The notes under the pieces: model-generated | The model's input: only the letters and a program-made list of their open reading frames with translations | What the model was told of the DNA's origin: nothing | The model's database searches: none | In this document: in pieces, positions 36,062 through 48,745 of the stretch | How the letters are laid out: every line of letters begins with the position of its first letter | Position numbering within the stretch: position 1 is the stretch's first letter | DNA from: Persicaria tinctoria | Taxonomy: Eukaryota > Streptophyta > Magnoliopsida > Caryophyllales > Polygonaceae | Direction: 5' to 3' | Assembly: GCA_037127255.1 (NCBI GenBank) | Contig: JBANSL010000013.1 | Location: 65,413,688 to 65,477,687, forward strand | Length of the DNA: 64,000 bases | Position numbers and translations under genes: made by a program

Positions 36062-39000
36062 ATGGAGAAGCACTGTAATTATGTGATCCACGATTGTGTG
36101 ATCAGGCGGGTATGGTTTTTCTGATTCTTAAAGTTGCTTTTTGTTGCTGAATAAATGAGATAGTTTGATTATTGCTCTATATTGAACTTCAGAGGGCGAA
36201 TCCTCAAAGACGAAGGGATAAAGTCTATATTGGTTGTGGAGCTGGATTTGGTGGAGATAGACCAATGGCAGCTCTTAAGTTACTTCGCAGAGTCAAAGAA
36301 CTAAATTACATCGTACTTGAATGCCTGGCTGAACGTACTTTAGCCGAGCGATATCAAGCCATGTTGTCTGGTGGAGATGGTTTTGATCCAAAAAGTATGT
36401 TCTTAGGTTGACCAAACTTTTATTATCTCCTCGTGTCTTCAGTGACGGATATTTTCAGTTACCTTCGTTGAACCTTGAAGTCTCTTTCATTTGGTTAAGT
36501 GCATTTTGCTTACATTGTAATGTTTCGTCTTGGGTATTGACATTTTCCTCATACATCCAGTTTCAGAGTGGATGGAAATGCTCTTGCCTTTGGCAGTGGA
36601 GAACGGGACTTGCATAATCACCAACATGGGGGCAAGTAAGAGAAATTCGTTAATGATGGGTAGTTTTATGAATATGTGTTTTGAACTTTTCTTATGAATG
36701 GTTGGATCATGTGAAGTGGATCCAATTGGCGCTCAAGAAAAGGTTATTCAAATAGCAAGCAATTTGGGGATTAGTGTCACAGTTGCAGTGGCTCATGAGG
36801 TTTCTCTTCTAAACTCAGGTAGCCAATGTATGTTATGTGTTTAAAATTTGTAGAATGTCATATCGTCTGAAGTTCTGCTTTATAGATTTCCTTTGAATTT
36901 TATTCTGATGCCTCACTCCTTACAATGAGGGAAGATAGTTCTATATTCGTAATAAATTGGAAGGAAACAAATTCTGTACCATTAGTTTTTTATTTATGAT
37001 TCCTTCTTTGCATGCTCAGGCTCAGAAAACTCTCCTTGCAAGTCGCATGGGCTAGAAAGTGTAAGAGTCTTTCACAAGATATTTATCAATCTGAGTCTTT
37101 TCGTACAGAACTTCAACTTTGCAGAATTGTTGATAACTTGTCATCATTTGAAACTCAACTTGCTTCTATTTTTTCCTCCTTTCCTCACCTGGCTTTCTAT
37201 TTGATTACCTTGAAGGGTATTAGCACATATCTGGGAGCTGCTCCTATAGTAGAGTGTCTGGAGAAATATAAACCAGGGGTGATCATAACCAGCCGTGTTG
37301 CTGATGCTGCATTGTTTCTGGCTCCAATGGTGAGGATCTCATCACGCAATATCCTTTCATTGCTGACTATATACATGGGGGCCAGCAACGAAAAGTGCTA
37401 AAATACTTCCAAGCCATTTAAATCAGCCACCTTCACTGATTGGAATCAGTTTTTGTAACAGGTTTATGAACTTGGCTGGAACTGGGATGACTTTGAGCTT
37501 CTGGCACAAGGAACTTTAGCTGGTCATCTTCTAGAGTGTGGTTGTCATCTCACTGGGGGATACTTTATGCACCCAGGTTCTCCGTTCTCTGTTTACATCA
37601 GCTAAATATTTACTTCACCCGACTCTTTTTTTACTTAAGAATTACAGACACTAATGTGAACTTGTCAATTCACAGTGCTAATGTGTTTTTTATTCTTAGG
37701 AGATAAGCACACAGACATGTCTTTTTCAGAGCTTCTGGATGTCTCACTTCCTTTTGCTGAAGTTTGCGTCTCTGGAGAAGTGTATGTTGCCAAGCCTGAT
37801 GGTACTGGTGGCCTTTTAAATTTTAGTACCTGTGCTCAGCAACTTCTTTACGAGATCGGGGACCCAAGTAGTTATATTACCCCTGATTTGGTGAGACAGA
37901 TTTACATGTTACCCCACATGTCTTCGCCAGAGATGAAGAAACACGATAATGATTAAGTTGTGTTTCCTTTCGATGAAGGTTTTAGATATTCGAGATGTTA
38001 CATTTCAATCGCTTTCCAGCAATAAAGTTTTATGCGCTGGAGCAAAGTCATCTATTAAATCCGTTACTGTTCCAGAGACACTCCTTCAGTTGGTTCCAAA
38101 GGTAACATTTGTCTTTGCTCAGTTGATTGAAAGACTGTCAGTTACGCAAGTTATGACTGCCGCTTAATCTGTACCTTGTAGGATTCTGGATGGAAAGGCT
38201 GGGGGGAGATATCCTATGGAGGTCTGGAATGCGTCAAACGTGCCCAAGCAGCTGAATATCTGGTAACAACTATTTAAAAGTTTGCTTTGTTTCGCCCATC
38301 TCCATCGTGGCGAGAGAAACCACTTGGAATTATTCTTACCAGAGACATGATGTTGATTTACACTTTATCAGGTTAGAGCGTGGATGGAAGAAGTATGTCC
38401 AGGTGTAAATGACTGCATAGTGTCTTATATTATCGGAGTTGATAGCTTGAAGGCAACCACGTATGATGACAGCCACACAGCAACTGCTGATCATAGAGAT
38501 CTTAGGCTGCGAATGGATGGGCTATTTGAGCTAAAGGAACAAGCCATTCAATTCACCAGAGAATTCACAGCTTTATACACGAATGGGCCTGCAGGTGGCG
38601 GTGGTATCAGGTTATTCGCACACCCCTACATTTTTTTTTCCGGTTCATTGTTAATCTTTGACCACTGCAAATAACTGTCATAGATAAACCCTATTCCTAT
38701 TCAATCGGTTGAAACTTGATCGTGTAATAGCGAGCTCTTGTTTGATTCCTACAGCACTGGATATAAGAGGGAAATTCTCCTGGAAAAGCAACTGGTAATT
38801 GTATTCATGTTATATATAATGAGCTGCTGTATTATATTGTTCATGTCATGAGAAGGAATAATAATTCTTTTAGTACTTTGCAGGTTGCTCGTGATCATAT
38901 CTATTGGAGAACGGGGGTAAAGAGCAGCAATGCGACAAACACTCCTACTCAAGCACACGCGTGCAAGGAAGTTCCTTCCCAAACATGGGCACCTCGATTG

Positions 39001-39432
39001 CCAAACTCAATCTCACTAACAAATACAAGTGTCTCCAGTGCTGCAGCTCCTTCAGGCCAGAAGATCCCACTCCATCAAGTTGCTCATTGCAGGGCCGGAG
39101 ACAAAGGCAACAACCTCAACTTCTCCATCATCCCTCACTTTCCGCCAGATGCTGAGAGGCTAAAGAAGGTCATAACTCCCAAATGGGTGAAATCCGCACT
39201 CTTACCTCTCGTGAACACGTCTTCGTTCCCACAGCCAGACGACATCAGCAGGAGAGACAAGTGGATCGAAGAGAATGTAAAGATCGACATCTACGAGGTT
39301 AAGGGGATTCATTCGTTGAATGTGATGGTCCATAACATCCTTGATGGTGGGGTGAACTGCTCTCGGAGGATCGATCGACACGGGAAGACCGTATCGGATA
39401 TCATACTCTGCCAGAATGTTGTGCTGCCTTGA
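36062..39432 (+). CDS. AtuA-like (acyclic terpene utilisation / DUF1446) protein, 13 exons
   Basis: Coding exons: 36062-36109, 36193-36394, 36561-36635, 36717-36818, 37020-37060, 37216-37329, 37462-37576, 37700-37890, 37979-38101, 38182-38262, 38372-38610, 38755-38794 and 38884-39432. All junctions are GT-AG and phases agree. The total is 1,920 nt, 639 residues plus stop, about the length of plant homologues. The N-terminal AtuA domain shows YIGCGAGFGGDRP (exon 2), NMGA then DPIGAQEK (exons 3-4), STYLGAAPIVECLEKYKP and ITSRVADAALFLAP (exon 6) and TNGPAGGGG (exon 11). The C-terminal AtuA-like ferredoxin-fold domain is in exon 13 (HCRAGDKGNNLNFSIIP). The family is named after Pseudomonas AtuA of acyclic terpene catabolism; the plant reaction is not established and no chloroplast signal is evident. 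The exon 4 donor at 36819 and the weak exon 4 acceptor at 36716 are the least certain junctions. The gene is intact and free of transposons. Confidence 0.92.
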
Positions 39433-39799
39433 TTGAAATAGAATGGTGTACAATGCTTGCAACTTCAATATATAGTACAATTCTGCTTGCTCTTCTTTAG
39501 CCTCACGAGATTGAATGAGATGCCTCCGATCTCACGCAGCATTCGTTGAGATCACACAACTCCGGGCTCCGGCTGTTGGGAGCATTCTATAAGCCCAACT
39601 GCCCAAGCGCTAGTCCTGAACTCGCCCGAGGGAAAAACCTCGTCTGTCAATGGCAACTTCTGGCTTTTAAATTTTCGATTTCAAGGATTAGAGGTTTACT
39701 GATCAAATTGAAGGTTGGGATGGGTTTTTGATGCTCGAACTCGATCAATTGACACAGATTTTTAAGTTTTTAATGCTCAAATATTTTATTTTTTTTACA
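39433..39799. other. 3' flank of the AtuA-like gene
   Basis: This holds the presumed 3' UTR and spacer. A GC-rich patch at 39560-39650 has no recognised identity. Confidence 0.4.
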
Positions 39800-40800
39800 G
39801 TAGGCAAAAGATTGGATGTACTACCGACATCCACGATTATCTCGCAAGATGATGTTCTGGAACTCACAACAACAAGCACTCAAAATAAAATTACAATTGA
39901 ACTGAGATTTAGCAATAAAATCAGTTGCACCATTGTCTTCTCTATAACAATGCTGAAAAGCAATGTTCTCAAAATCTCTTCTTAATAAATGGATCTCTTG
40001 GACTATTTGAATGACCTCCCATGGGATATTGTTTGCATGATTGATGACGCGTCGATGATAATAGCACAATCACTCTCAACTATCAATCTTCGGATCTCGA
40101 TCTCTGCTGTCAGTCTTATACCTATATATACAGCAAAAGCTTCTGACAAAATGACAGAACTCATCCTAACGTTACATTTATGTATTCGAATAACTTAACC
40201 GTCATTATTCCTCACAACACAACCAACCTGTGGTTGAGTATCCCTTTTTACCGAAGCATCTACATTGATCTTAACTACATCTATTGAAGGACATCTCCAC
40301 ATCATTTTATCAGGAGGTCTAACACGTTTATGTAATTTCGATTTAACCTGACCTTTATTCCAACAAGAGATATTATCAATAGTTCGAGTTAACACAGAGA
40401 TCATACCTATATCAGAAGTATTGCGAAAAATAATTCTATTTCTGAGCTCCCAAATTGAATGTCATAAATGACATAAATCTGTAAAATCTAGATTAAGAGC
40501 CCTAGTATTTAGAATATTCTCTTGAACATCACTTGTTAAATTTGGTATAATGAAACATTTTTTCAACTTAACACCCAGATTTTGAATAAGGGATTTTGTA
40601 ATTTGACAATTAAACAATAAATGATTTGTATCTTCTATATCAGAATTACAAAGAGAACAAGTACTAGGAACTCTATTTGTATATCTATTTAACCGGACAG
40701 TCGTGGGCAAGATATCCAAAAAAAATTTCCAATTTTTTTTTTAATATTCGGAGGGATATTAAGTTTCCAAATCCAATAAACACTTCTGCTTATGTTTTCT
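39800..40800 (-). pseudogene. LINE 3' fragment (zf-RVT and RNase H)
   Basis: On the minus strand the zinc-binding region (LPTTVRLNRYTN, CSLCNSDIEDTNHLLFNC, about 40620-40715) is followed by RNase H (VVKINVDASVKRD near 40250, LIVESDCAIIIDAS near 40060, HCYREDNGATDFIA near 39920). The pieces lie in different frames with stops. A T-rich run at 39783-39796 on plus may be the remnant of the poly(A) tail. No target duplication was found. Confidence 0.75.
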
Positions 40801-40958
40801 AATTTCAGAGTCGTGTTAAACCCTATTTTAAGTTTAAAATTACATGAATTTAAAATAAAATCTTACGGAGTATAAATTAGGTTAATCAATTACATTAGAT
40901 TTATAATGAAATTATAAACTTTATGTTATAATAGATGTTTAATTAACATAATTAATTT

Positions 40959-41199
40959 CGGATGCTTATTTCGGATGCTCTCCGTTTGCTCAGTTTATTT
41001 GAGACGGTCTCTATCTCCCACGTCTTCAGGGAGGCCAACAGGGCTGTTGATCGTCTTGCTCACCTGGCCTTGGATTCCATTACTTCCCCTTGGAGTTCTG
41101 ACCTTGAGTTCCAGACTCTCGTCCGCAAGGACGCTCTTGGGTGGTGGTACAACCGTGGTTGACACACCCCAAACCTTCACCTTGTAACCAAAAAAAAAA
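40959..41199 (+). pseudogene. 241-bp 5'-truncated LINE, RNase H tail
   Basis: The fragment reads the end of a LINE RNase H domain (ETVSISHVFREANRAVDRLAHLAL) to a stop, a short 3' UTR and an A run (41190-41199). An 18-bp perfect duplication aattaacataattaattt flanks it (40941-40958 and 41200-41217), showing target-primed insertion of a truncated copy. Confidence 0.9.
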
Positions 41200-41217
41200 A
41201 ATTAACATAATTAATTT

Positions 41218-41549
41218 ACAATATATTTTCTTTTAAATTTATGTCATTTTAAACCCATTATAATTGTATAAGCAAACACTTTGAAGCATTTTCCCTCGTA
41301 GGTCTAACAGACTAATGAAAATAGTCTATTAAAAGATAATATTTTATAGAATATTCTCTTTTACTTTATCGTTCGTTATTTTAGTCCCATATAAGTCAAT
41401 TTTCGCCAGCTAAATTCTTAAAACTATATGTAAATTAATATACATTTCCATTGATTCGACATTCATTTGTCACTCACTTTATTCTTTTGATTTCAGTCTA
41501 CAATAGATTCATCTCAAATATAAGCATTCTCTCTATCTTCAAATAGAAG
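41218..41549. other. AT-rich spacer
   Basis: AT-rich sequence between two LINE insertions. I see no gene or defined repeat. Confidence 0.5.
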
Positions 41550-41561
41550 TGTTGAGATTTC

Positions 41562-44500
41562 AGCATAACTCAACAGTAAGTCCGAGTGCGACGCTAGGGC
41601 AACAGTGAGGCGATAGCCGACGGAAGTCCCTTGACCCTCACCGATCGCCTTCCTCTCTCTCCGGTCTACGGTCGTGGGAGCCTAGGTCACCCGCCGACGC
41701 CGTGCAGAATCCACCGAGCAAGGAAGCGCTGAGTTCAGGTTTGTTTTTTACGATTTCGCTGGTTTTTGCGGACTACCATGGTGGGTAGGGAGAAGGGTTC
41801 ACAGAGAAATATGATGTTGACTAAGTAAGAGGAACTAGAAATTAGGGTAGGCGGAGGGGGTCAGGGTAAAGTGCAAGGAAAGGGGTCGCTTATGTTTGAT
41901 GGGACGCTGCTAACGTCTCGAACTTTCAACACATATGCTCTCCAGTCAATAATGAAAGGGCCGTGGAGGTTGAAGCGGGAGGAGGGGTTTCATGTGTATG
42001 GAGATAAGGAAGAATCTGCTCTTATTCTAATTCACGAATGAAGCAAAGGAGAGGGTGATCCGAGGAGGCCCGTGGTCTTTCAATAAAGCTCTCTTTGCTC
42101 TGAAGGAACCCGGAGCGGAACAACCCTTGAAAATAAAGTTTGAAAAGGTCTCATTCTAGATTCGAGTTTATGACCTTCCCTTCAGCATGATGACGGAAGA
42201 TATTGCAAACGCCATAGGGTGTGTTTTTGGAGGAGTGCAGGACATTAATGGGGGGGAGCTGATGAGTTGTGCGGGATTCCTCTGGCTGAGGGTAGAGGTT
42301 GACTTAGAAAAACCTTTGCGACGGGGGATAATCCTATATGCGGAGGGGGAGAAAATCTGGGTGGATATAAAATATGAACGCCTCCCAAATTTCTGTTGTG
42401 TGTGGTCGCTTGAGTCATCTAGAGGCGGATTGTGAGCAGAAAGTGTCGTCGGGATAGTGTGAGTATGGAGAATGGCTTCGAGCATCGCCTTTGAGGCGTG
42501 TAGAGGACAAAAGGAATGAAAGTAGGAAAGAGGAGAGAGAGGTGCTTCATGGAGATGGTGGGATAAAAGGAGGGGGAAGAGGGGAGAAAGGAGGAGCTAA
42601 GAAAACTAGTAGAACACTGGTGGAAATCTTGGAAGAGAATGAAAGGATAGATGAGATGAGAGAGGACATAAGTGAGGTTCAGGCATGGGAGGGAGATGTG
42701 GGAATAAATGAGTTTACTTTAGGACCACATGTAATGGGGAATCAAGGGGAAGAGGGAGGATAGGAGCGGCAAAATGAAGGGGGCCAGGGGTTTGGAGGTC
42801 AAGGGAGTGAGGGAGAGGACCTTATGGAACTTTATATGGGAGAGGGGAATTCTAATACTGGAGGGGGGATCGAAGGGTAGAAAGTGGAAGCATATGGCCT
42901 GAGAGTGGAAGGGGGTGGGACCTGCTGAGAACAAGTTGACGGGGAAAAGGAAAGATTTGGGCGATGGGATGGTTATCATTGACATTGAGATGGGGTAGGA
43001 GGCTGAAAAGAGAAGGAGGTGTGAGGAGAACCAAAATAAAACTATATCGGCAAGAGAGGGCGGAAGCCCCTCCGGCCGGAAACAATGAGTATTCTAAGTT
43101 ACAACTGTCGGGGGTTAGGGAAGGCCCGCGCAGTTGTGAGACTCACCAATATGGTGAGAAGAGAGGGCCCCAAAATCGTGTTTCTAATGGAGACACGAAG
43201 TGAGAGGAAGAGGATGGAGGAGATCCGGATTAAACTGGGTTACCAGAATTGTTTTACTGTGGGCTGTGTGGGAAAGTCGAGAGGTCTTTGCTGGCTTTGG
43301 GAAGAAGGGATTGATGTGTAGATTCAGACTTACACTTCACATCATATTGATGCCAAGGTTACAAGCGACAGTGGGGGAAGTTGGCGGTTAACTGGCTTTT
43401 ACGGATGGCCAAGGAAAAAGGAAAAACACTTTTCGTGGGGTCTGTTGCGTCGCCTGTCACAGGAACTGCATTGGCTATCATGGAAGAGAATGTGTGTTTC
43501 AAAGGATAAGGGGAGGATGGGCTTCCGTGATTTGGAGGCTTTTAACCAGGCAATGCTAGCAAAGATGACGAATTCTAAAAGAGTCGGACACTCTTTTGGC
43601 TAGGCTTTTGAAAGCAAGATATTTCCCCCCGAACGTCCTTCCTTAAGGCTACGGTTGGGCATAACCCGAGAAATGTGTGGAGGAGCCTTATTAAGCCTAG
43701 AGAGGTGCTGGAGGAAGGGCTAATGTGGTCGGTCGGGAATAGTGCATCGCTATGGGCATGGGAAGATTGGTGGTTGCCTAGACCGACGACATATCGACCA
43801 GTTGCCAATCTGTCTGGTTGTGATTTGACGACTAGGGTGATCGATTTTATTGACAAGGGAAGATGTTGTTGGGACGAAGAAGAGGTTAGGTCCGCTTTCT
43901 TTCCTTGTGATGCGGACTTAATCTTGAATATTCACCTTGTGGACCCTGAGGCGGAGGACTCCTTGATATGTTTTTTTTATATAAAGGATGGCAACTTCAC
44001 AATAAAATCTGCTTACCATTACATCGTGTCCGCTAAGGAGAGGGAAGGATGTAGAGGACAATGTTCCTCTGATGAGGGCGAAAGGAGGGTGTGGAAAAGG
44101 GTATGAAAGCTAAATGTGGTACCCAGCGTCCGAAACTTCATCTGGAGAACCTGCCAAGACATCTTGCCTTGTAATAGCAATCTGCGAAAGAGATGGATGG
44201 ATATTGACTCAGGATACAACTTTTGTGGGATAGAGGAGACCACCATGCATGCGCTGTTTAAGTGTAAGAAGGCAAGGTAGGTTTGGGATGCACTATCAGC
44301 TATTAGAAAAGTAGGCAAAAACGCAGGAGACGTTGTGCTTTAGATGGATAGACTGAGGGCAATGGGGGATGGCAGGAGATTGACACTTTGGGCTTACACA
44401 ACCAGCATGATATTGTTTGCACGTAATAGGAGGGTGTTTGATGGTGAAGCCACGAAGCTCGGCGCTATCATCCAAGAAGCACAAGAGAGTGCAGCGAGAC

Positions 44501-45083
44501 ATGAGAAGGCTACAGATGGGGTGCGAAATGACGAGGATACTTTGGGAGAGGGAGGCGATTATGCTCGGTGGTACTTACCAGATGTGGGCTTCACAAAAAA
44601 ACAATTGTGATGATGTTGCTTCGGAAGGCAATGGGTGTGGGATTGGCACCATAGCGAGAGGGTCCTATGGGGAGGTCATATGGACATTAGCTAGAACCAT
44701 TCAGACGGGATCTGAGGCACTCGTGGCGGAGCTGGAAGCGGTGCTTTGGGGTTTGCAGCTCGCAAAGGCGAAGGGATTGCAAGCGATTGTTATCGAATCA
44801 GATTGTCTACAGGCCATACAGCAGGTCCAGAAGCCGTCGGGGTACCATGGTACTGTGGGGAGACTCGTACATAAAGCACAGATGCTGGCTTGAGAGTTCC
44901 AAATCTGCCGTTGGAAATTCGTGAGGGGGACAGGCAACCAAGCTGCTCATTTTCTTGCTAAAATTAAACCGAGTTATTTTTTTTTTTGCTTATTCTGAGG
45001 TTGAACTTGACCCAGTGTTGTTTGACATTGTTTTTGGTGATCTTATGATTTATGAGTAGGGAGCATGGTTTTCAAAAAAAAAA
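41562..45083 (+). mobile_element. Internally deleted L1-type LINE
   Basis: This element is flanked by the 12-bp duplication tgttgagatttc (41550-41561 and 45084-45095) and ends in an A run. ORF1 is present: a DUF4283-like region (RVIRGGPWSFNKALFAL, about 42057, through DIKYERLPNFC, about 42395) and a CCHC knuckle whose frame shifts near 42405. ORF2 opens at 43085 (MSILSYNCRGLGKARAV). Most endonuclease and all catalytic RT are missing: the sequence jumps near 43320-43490 to the RT C-terminus ([21 protein letters not shown]). zf-RVT (about 44107-44280) and RNase H (about 44610-44970; ESDCLQAIQQVQ) follow. At 3.5 kb it is about half of full length and must have moved, if at all, with enzymes from elsewhere. 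Confidence 0.85.
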
Positions 45084-45095
45084 TGTTGAGATTTC

Positions 45096-45688
45096 TCATT
45101 CTATTTTTTATTCATTTTATCAGGAGGAAGATATATTACTTCGTATGTATGTTAATAACAATCTACTTATTGCGGAACAAGGAATGATTATGGAGAGAGT
45201 TATGCAGATCTACCATAGTATTAGATATGATTATGGTTTTGATGTGTTTTTTTTACCTTAGTTTATGCAACTCGGTATTTATTTACGACATAGTTAGTGA
45301 TGCTATAATTAAAAAAAATGAATGTATATTATTCATGCAAAGTTAATTTAAACATGTTAAATATCGAAGAGCTTGTCAATATCTTTACAATAATATAATA
45401 TTTATTTTTGATAAAATCATAATTATTATATATAATTAATTGTATTATTTATAAATTTATACAAATGTTAAACAATTAAAAAAAAATTGGGACTCACATT
45501 TGGCCTTCCAAAACCTTAAGCCAAGTTTGGTCTTTAATTGGGAAATATGCCAAAGAAATTATGTCAAAATAGGTTTTGGCCTATTACGGGGGGAATCAAA
45601 ACCCAATTTATGTCATATGGTGAGAAATGCTCTTGTAATCACTTGGAATCCGAACAAACCCAATAATGTTTACTAGGGGTTAGTAACT
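45096..45688. other. AT-rich spacer
   Basis: No gene is recognised. A paired stretch around 45490-45630 (ttggcctt / aggttttggcc) may be a degraded MITE but its ends are unclear. Confidence 0.4.
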
Positions 45689-45706
45689 TTAGAGCATCCG
45701 CATCCC

Positions 45707-48019
45707 TAGAGCTAGGCGTGGCCACGGGTCAGTCGACCCGCCGGGTCAAGGGTCGGGGAAGGGCGACCCGTCGGGTCAAGGGTCGGGGAAGGGTATAGGC
45801 TAGAGCTGGCAAAATCTGACCCGACCCGAAAACTGAACCCGACTCACCGGAACCCGAACCCGACCGAAATCCGAAAATCCAGAGTCATCCGTAACCCGAA
45901 CCCGAGACCGACCCGACCCGAACCTGACCCGACTCGATACAGACCCAAACACAGACAAACCCGACACGACCCGACTTTGAACCCGACCCGACTCTATATT
46001 CTTATATTTTATAGAATTAATTATTTATATCTATAGATTTGTTAAAAACTAATAATAATAATGGAAAAAAAACTAATGGGCCAAAAACTAAAAATCAAAT
46101 GGGTCAATGATATAGTCAAACCACAAATAAGCTAATTTGCAACTTGCTAGTTAAAATAAGGTTAAATAAAAAATGTACAATTAATTTGATCTAATTATAG
46201 CACCGATCAATTGGTTTAAATATTTAAAAAAGGACGATGTTGCCGAATATCGAATTTCCGATTATGACTTTTTTGAAAATCGGTCGACAACCGATGAGTC
46301 AATGACAATGAGTGTATTCAATCGAGTCAAAATTACATATTCAAGTATTCGACCGAGTCAAAATCATTTATTTTAAATAAATTACATATTTAAGTATTCA
46401 ATCGAGTCAAAATCAACCTAATTATCCAAACGGGTCGAATATGATTCGACCGAAAACTCAAACAAACTATACCCACTTTGATTCAAAACTCAAATGAGAC
46501 CGACCTGCCTCTTGACCCGAAACTGGAACGAGCCTAACGGAGGGAAAACGTGTCATTGATCCGCCAAAGAAAACTCAAACATATAGCTAGTATAGCAATA
46601 AGCAAGAGGTCGATCCACATGGAAAGTTATAATTCAAGTTTGATTCAAGTGTCAACCAAAGTAACCAAATTGGGTTTTTTTTAATGTGAAAGTTCCGCCT
46701 TTTATGAAAGCGGATTGAAGCAAACAAATGTAAATAATTGTAATTCAGACAATTAGGAGAAGCAATTCTACCTACAATTTTCCACTTTATTTGATTGAAG
46801 CGATCCTTGTAACTTCTCGTCCTATTAAGTTTCCTATGAATGCCCTTGTCCCGACCTAATATAGTTACTAGTCCAACCAGTCCTAGCAACCCTTATCAAT
46901 CGAACATTCTCTAAAGAAGGATTTAACCCAATTGATAGCTTTAAGTTCAGAGATTAGCCAAGGTATTTGCAGTCCCTAAAGAGGGATTTAACAACACATT
47001 CAACTTCCTACTTATTCAATTAGTTCAACCAGCCCTAAAAGAACATGTTTTGCCACTTAGGTTAAGGTTCACAACCAGGAATCTACAAAACCTTAGCGAT
47101 TGAATTGATCTAACAAGTTGGCCAGACAAGATAGAACAAAACAATAAACAATCAAGCACAAAGAAGTTGAAGCATTCAAATATAGGAAATAAGGAACGAG
47201 AATTAGAAACTCACAATCAATCCAAATAAAGCTTCAAATTGCAGGCAGAATAGATGAGTGTAGTTCCTCATGGAAGACATCGCTCAAATCTCTAAAGTGT
47301 CTGATGAACGTAAGAATAGAATAGAAGTGGCGGAAAAAATAACTAAAAGTCGGCCTTATAATAGATCCAAGTCGGCCACAAAACACAAAACATAAAACTA
47401 GGGTTCTTGTTAAATGAAACGACGCGCTGACGACCCATACTGCGACCGCGGAATATGCTGCGGCCGCGGCATCAGCAGCTTTCTCCAACCCGCAGCATCC
47501 GTACTGGTTGCGGCCGCAGCACGCATGTTGCGGCCGCGGCATAGCTCGTTGTCGGCTCTTCTTGTTTAGCTTCGCGGGTATCTCCACTTGTCCTTGCTTC
47601 TCTTCCTTTCTTGCTTCTTTCCAATATTTCTTGTATTCCTCTTCAAGATATTGCATCTCCCAATTGTGTTCCGATTCAATCTGCAAGATAAACACAAATT
47701 TGCGCAGAATCCGAACTCTTCTACAATAATCACAAGATGCAATTTAGCGACAAAGTATGAAAGAAATGCAACCTAACTAAACTAAAAATGCCTATAATGC
47801 CTATCTAAGATATGCATTATCAGAGCCCGACCCGCTTTGACCCGAACCCGAATGGGCATGACCCGATTTAACCCCAAACTCGACCGATCTAAAATTCATT
47901 ATGACCAACCCGACTAGTACTCGACCATAAATTTTACCCGAACTGACCCTACCCGTCAGTGACCCGACCCGAGCAAGCCTGACCCGAACCCGATCCGAAC
48001 GACCGACTTGACAGCTCTA
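45707..48019. mobile_element. hAT-type element with CGACCCG-rich arms
   Basis: The element starts TAGAGCTAGGCG and ends GACAGCTCTA, flanked by the 8-bp duplication cgcatccc (45699-45706 and 48020-48027). Both arms are rich in CCCGACCCG; near the left end a second TAGAGCTGGCAAAA (about 45803) looks like an internal copy of the terminus. A solo LTR is nested at 46535-47822. The remaining 1.0 kb has no transposase. Confidence 0.82.
46535..47822 (-). repeat. Solo LTR related to the Athila-type LTR
   Basis: On the minus strand this 1,288-bp block starts TGATAATGCA and follows the Athila-type LTR at 7876 in order and length (for example tagattcct, aaccttaacc, aagtggcaa, gtaggaagttgaat). It ends near the equivalent of cttgtca, though its last base has drifted from TG to TA on plus. 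A 5-bp duplication gagcc (46530-46534, 47823-47827) flanks it and no internal region is present, so it is a solo LTR left by LTR-LTR recombination. A GC-rich block with GCGGCCGCGGCA motifs (47445-47545) occupies the place of the GGCCGCCCC block in the younger LTR. Confidence 0.88.
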
Positions 48020-48227
48020 CGCATCCCTGCAACTCATTTAAGTTTCTTAACTCTACTTTTTAGTCTTCTTTCTCTTTAAGAAACTCAATTTCTTTTTCTA
48101 CTTACATCCCTACAAGTTGTAGGGTTGTAGGCTACAACCAATTTTACTATAACCCAATTAATACTCCATGTAAACCTAAAGTTGGACCCATCAGACCACC
48201 ATTTTTTCCTCTCACATTCAAATTAAT

Positions 48228-48378
48228 TTTTTTTATTAGGTAAAAATTCGTGGTCAGACAAACCTGAATCACGAAGGTCGACAAGTCGGCAGACGGATAA
48301 CCGTCTAAGCAAACAGAAAAATACAAGGAAGGTGCAAATTAGTAATTACTGTATATAAGAGAAATATATAATCATTTT
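48228..48378 (-). mobile_element. 151-bp truncated LINE/SINE tail
   Basis: A perfect 17-bp duplication ctcacattcaaattaat (48211-48227 and 48379-48395) flanks a short minus-strand insert with its T run at the left. The tail sequence, ending CGAATTTTTACCTAATAAAA on minus, resembles the tail at 49023, so both come from one retroposon family. Confidence 0.85.
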
Positions 48379-48473
48379 CTCACATTCAAATTAATGAAAG
48401 GGAAGGGACTCACCCTCCCTCTTTTGTTGGGTTCTTTATTTATTTTTCATTCAAAGATGTAATAAAATTACTA

Positions 48474-48745
48474 CTCCATCCGTCCTAAAATACATAGGCT
48501 TTTAGCCTTTTGTACATATTTTAATAAAACACTCTATTTTTAAAAAAACATCAACATTGCATTAACTTTTACATAAATTTTTTAACACCCACTACACATT
48601 TTAACCAATCAAATTATTTTAAAAAGTCAACAACATACAAACGAATACAAATCATTACAACTTTCTACCTAGAAAACATAAAAGTCCATCTATTGTTGGA
48701 CAAAAATTTACCTCTAAAAACCCATGTATTATTGGACGGAGGGAG
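48474..48745. mobile_element. Stowaway-like MITE
   Basis: The 272-bp element begins CTCCATCCGTCC and ends GGACGGAGGGAG, between TA dinucleotides (48472-48473, 48746-48747). These are the ends and target preference of Stowaway (Tc1/mariner) MITEs. Confidence 0.92.

Noticed and set aside
36717..36799. AtuA-like exon 4 ending at 36799
   Set aside because: A GT exists at 36800, but joining from there to exon 5 shifts the frame; the GT at 36819 preserves the frame and total length.
45803..48019. The hAT element starting at the second TAGAGCTGGCAAAA
   Set aside because: The base sequence left of 45803 does not match the right flank, whereas starting at 45707 gives a perfect 8-bp duplication. The 45803 copy is probably an internal repeat of the end.
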